The notes under the pieces: generated by a model
The model's database searches: none
What the model saw: only the letters and a program-made list of their open reading frames with translations
Told to the model about the DNA's origin: nothing
Shown: positions 5,417 through 7,010 of the stretch, one piece after another
Position numbering within the stretch: the stretch's first letter is position 1
How the letters are laid out: every line of letters begins with the position of its first letter
Assembly: GCA_045642545.1 (NCBI GenBank)
Contig: JAZUJB010000121.1
Span: 1-7,010, forward strand
DNA from: F23-B02 sp045642545
GTDB lineage: Bacteria; Bacillota; Clostridia; Oscillospirales; Oscillospiraceae
Direction: 5' to 3'
DNA: 7,010 nucleotides
Position numbers and translations under genes: made by a program

Positions 5417-6214
5417 ATGAAAAAGATTATTGCTATGATGCTTGCACTTATGATGGTGTTTGCACTTTGCGCTTGCGGCAACAACGACAGCGCAGATGAA
5501 AAGACTTTTGTTATGGGTATTGACGCTGAGTATCCCCCCTTCAGCTACCTCGGTGATGACGGCGAGTACGCCGGCTTCGATGTAGAGGTCTGCAAGGCAG
5601 CCTGCGAACTGCTCGGTTGGAACTTCGAAGTATTCGGTGTCAACTGGGACCAGAAGCTCATTCAGCTTGATGCAAACGAATGCGATTGCGTTTGGTCCGG
5701 CATGACCCTTCTCGACAGCATGAAGGAAGCAGGCTATGTCCTCTCCGCTCCCTACTTCGACAACTCTCAGGTAATCATGGTTAAGGCCGGCAGCGACATC
5801 AAGTCCTCCGCTGACCTCGCAGGCAAGACCGTTGCTGTTCAGCTCGGCACCTCCGGTGAGTCCATGCTCGCTGATGACGGCGATCAGGCAGAGCTTGCAA
5901 AGAGCTTCAAGGAGCTCGTAACCTGCGACAGCTTCCTCAAGTGCTTCACCGAGCTCGGTGGCGGCAGCGTTGATGCAGTTATCGTTGATAAGCCCGTTGC
6001 TGACTCCTACGCAGCAGAAAACGAAGGCTTTGTAGTTCTCGACGAGCTTCTCGGCTCCGAGCAGTACGGCATTGCATTCCGCTCCGGCGACCAGGAGCTG
6101 TGCGACCAGATTGAAGGCGCAGTACAGCAGCTCGTTGAAAACGGCACCTATGCTGAAATCGCTGCAAAGTACCCCGACATCAACCCCGACGCACTCATCT
6201 TCCTTGCAAAGTAA
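5417..6214 (+). CDS. Amino-acid-type ABC transporter substrate-binding lipoprotein (SBP_bac_3)
   Basis: A protein of 265 residues that captures a solute outside the membrane and delivers it to the permease encoded next. Residues 1-19 are a lipoprotein signal (MKK, hydrophobic core, lipobox LCAC) with lipidated C20. Family 3 features follow: G34-I-D-A-E-Y-P-P-F42 at the first strand, GMTLLD at 95-100, the hinge-side LGTSGES at 143-149, and VDAVIVDKPVA at 185-195, where D191 normally binds the amino group. The GMT-x(4)-ER arginine that normally grips the amino acid carboxylate is missing: M102-K103 occupy that place. Seven cysteines remain after C20 (59, 63, 89, 91, 170, 176, 229), many for an exported protein. 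Strong codon bias toward C-ending codons suggests high expression. The substrate is unknown; a polar amino acid is the default family guess. Confidence 0.93.
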   Translation: MKKIIAMMLALMMVFALCACGNNDSADEKTFVMGIDAEYPPFSYLGDDGEYAGFDVEVCKAACELLGWNFEVFGVNWDQKLIQLDANECDCVWSGMTLLDSMKEAGYVLSAPYFDNSQVIMVKAGSDIKSSADLAGKTVAVQLGTSGESMLADDGDQAELAKSFKELVTCDSFLKCFTELGGGSVDAVIVDKPVADSYAAENEGFVVLDELLGSEQYGIAFRSGDQELCDQIEGAVQQLVENGTYAEIAAKYPDINPDALIFLAK

Positions 6215-6232
6215 TAGCAGGAACAAGCTAAA

Positions 6233-6288
6233 CACACATTAGTATACATCCCCGGAAGCGCTATGTGCTTCCGGGATTGTGTGCTTTT
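6233..6288 (+). terminator. Intercistronic hairpin between binding-protein and permease genes
   Basis: CCCGGAAGC (6251-6259) pairs with GCTTCCGGG (6267-6275) around a seven-base loop. CACACA (6233-6238) can pair with TGTGTG (6278-6283) to extend it across an asymmetric internal loop. Only four T's (6285-6288) follow, so termination is likely partial. In many ABC operons such a structure keeps binding-protein mRNA abundant and lowers expression of the membrane genes. Whether it acts as attenuator or mRNA stabiliser cannot be told from sequence. Confidence 0.7.
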
Positions 6289-6316
6289 CAGTGAATTGAT
6301 TTTCCGAGGATAAATT

Positions 6317-6964
6317 ATGACTTTAATGACAATGATTGTGAAAATGGCTGACGGTCTTAGCAAGACCTGTCTCATTTTCTTCCTGACCTTGCTGTTCTCA
6401 CTGCCGCTTGGTATGATTTTCTCCCTGCTGAGAATGAGCAAAATAAAAATTGTATCCAACATCACCCGCTTTATAATCGCAGTTCTGCGCGGCACCCCTC
6501 TTATGCTGCAGCTGATTGCGGTTACATACGGCCCGTACTATCTGTTTGACATGGGCGTATCCAAGAACAAGCTCATCCCCGTTGTTATTGCGTTTGCAAT
6601 CAACTACGCGGCGTACTTCGCCGAAATCTACCGCGGCGGCATTGAGTCAATGCCGATTGGTCAATATGAGGCGGCTGAGGTTCTCGGCTATACCAAGGCG
6701 CAGACCTTCTTCCGCATCATTCTGCCGCAGGTAATCAAGCGCATTATGCCGAGTATTACCAACGAGGTCGTAACTCTTGTTAAGGACACCTCCCTTGCCT
6801 TCACCGTTTCCTACCAGGAAATGTTCACCATCGGCAAGCAGATTGCAAACTCCCAGACAAGCTTCACTCCGTTTGTCGTTGCAGGTGTGTTCTACTTCGT
6901 ATTCAACGCAATTGTTGACTTCGTAATGGGCAAGATTGAATACAAGATGAATTACTACAAGTAA
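6317..6964 (+). CDS. Polar amino-acid ABC transporter permease (HisM/GlnP family)
   Basis: An inner-membrane subunit of 215 residues, typical length for the His/Glu/Gln/Arg/opine permease family, forming the translocation channel as a dimer. About five helices are predicted: 13-38, 46-72, 85-105, 147-165 and 185-206. The LRGTPLMLQ motif at 57-65 is the family signature. The EAA loop that contacts the ATPase is E118-A-A-E-V-L-G124 through I135-L-P137. The motif NYAAYFAEIYRGGIESMP at 96-113 is also characteristic. GAGGA at 6306-6310 precedes the ATG by six bases. It lies 102 bases after the binding protein, beyond the hairpin, and 13 bases before the ATPase start. No second permease gene is seen, so the channel is probably a homodimer. 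Confidence 0.95.
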   Translation: MTLMTMIVKMADGLSKTCLIFFLTLLFSLPLGMIFSLLRMSKIKIVSNITRFIIAVLRGTPLMLQLIAVTYGPYYLFDMGVSKNKLIPVVIAFAINYAAYFAEIYRGGIESMPIGQYEAAEVLGYTKAQTFFRIILPQVIKRIMPSITNEVVTLVKDTSLAFTVSYQEMFTIGKQIANSQTSFTPFVVAGVFYFVFNAIVDFVMGKIEYKMNYYK

Positions 6965-6970
6965 GGAGGT
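6965..6970 (+). promoter_or_regulatory. Ribosome binding site pointing to a TTG start
   Basis: GGAGGT directly follows the permease stop. It is seven bases from the TTG at 6978 but twenty from the next in-frame ATG (6990), so it favours initiation at TTG. Confidence 0.75.
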
Positions 6971-6977
6971 GCCGTAA

Positions 6978-7010
6978 TTGATACTTGAAATGAATAACAT
7001 CATAAAATCC
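6978..7010 (+). CDS. ABC transporter ATPase subunit (first 11 codons only)
   Basis: The frame from TTG reads (M)ILEMNNIIKS and runs off the window. This matches the start of polar amino-acid transporter ATPases, which usually open like MIEVKNLHKSFG before the A-loop and Walker A. Position directly after the permease with a strong GGAGGT supports the call. TTG is chosen on spacing and because it restores the first beta strand; ATG at 6990 would remove it. No nucleotide-binding motif is inside the window, so the identification rests on N-terminus and operon context. Confidence 0.7.
   Translation, partial: MILEMNNIIKS

Noticed and set aside
5411..6235. A long open frame (274 codons) on the minus strand, opposite the binding-protein gene, ending near the hairpin at 5307-5329.
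   Set aside because: It mirrors a strongly codon-biased plus-strand gene with clear lipoprotein and SBP_bac_3 motifs. Its translation has no recognisable domain and no ribosome binding site is evident; the nearby terminator-like hairpin is a coincidence worth only a note.

Overview
The window looks like ordinary chromosome from an anaerobic, moderate-GC Firmicute of class Clostridia, probably Oscillospiraceae/Ruminococcaceae-like. The basis is strong AGGAGG ribosome binding sites, AT-rich spacers between roughly 50% GC genes, a DUF975 membrane protein, and a compact iscR-iscS-iscU cluster with no hscA, hscB or fdx beside it. The taxonomic call is inference from gene content, not from a marker gene.

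Layout. (1) Positions 1-2993, plus strand: the 3' end of a DUF975 membrane protein, a beta-CASP metallo-beta-lactamase-fold nuclease, and an uncharacterised seven-helix membrane protein. These lie 7 and 27 bases apart and probably form one operon. (2) Positions 3001-3039: a symmetric hairpin with A and T tracts on its two sides, serving as a two-way terminator between convergent operons. (3) Positions 3051-5208, minus strand: iscR, iscS and iscU, i.e. an Rrf2 regulator, a PLP cysteine desulfurase and the Fe-S scaffold. This is a minimal Fe-S cluster assembly operon. (4) Positions 5209-5416: a 208-base divergent intergenic region holding the iscR promoter inside nested inverted repeats, a GC-rich hairpin, and the promoter of the rightward operon. 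(5) Positions 5417-7010, plus strand: a polar amino-acid ABC transporter (substrate-binding lipoprotein, permease, and the first codons of the ATPase). A hairpin lies between the first two genes.

How the genes work together. IscS takes sulfur from cysteine, IscU assembles clusters, and IscR probably senses cluster status and represses its own operon. A 22-base dyad of the form ATTCC-N12-GGTAT or GGGAT lies on the iscR promoter and again on an internal promoter in front of iscS, so both transcription units are likely under the same regulator. The divergent transporter imports an amino acid or related solute. Its substrate cannot be read from sequence, but it lacks the usual carboxylate-binding arginine and is cysteine-rich.

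I found no CRISPR array, mobile element, tRNA, rRNA or defence system. No stretch over 300 bases lacks a gene. The most interesting material is regulatory (the nested operator array) plus several departures from family consensus in IscR, IscU and the binding protein. I do not see a clearly novel system.
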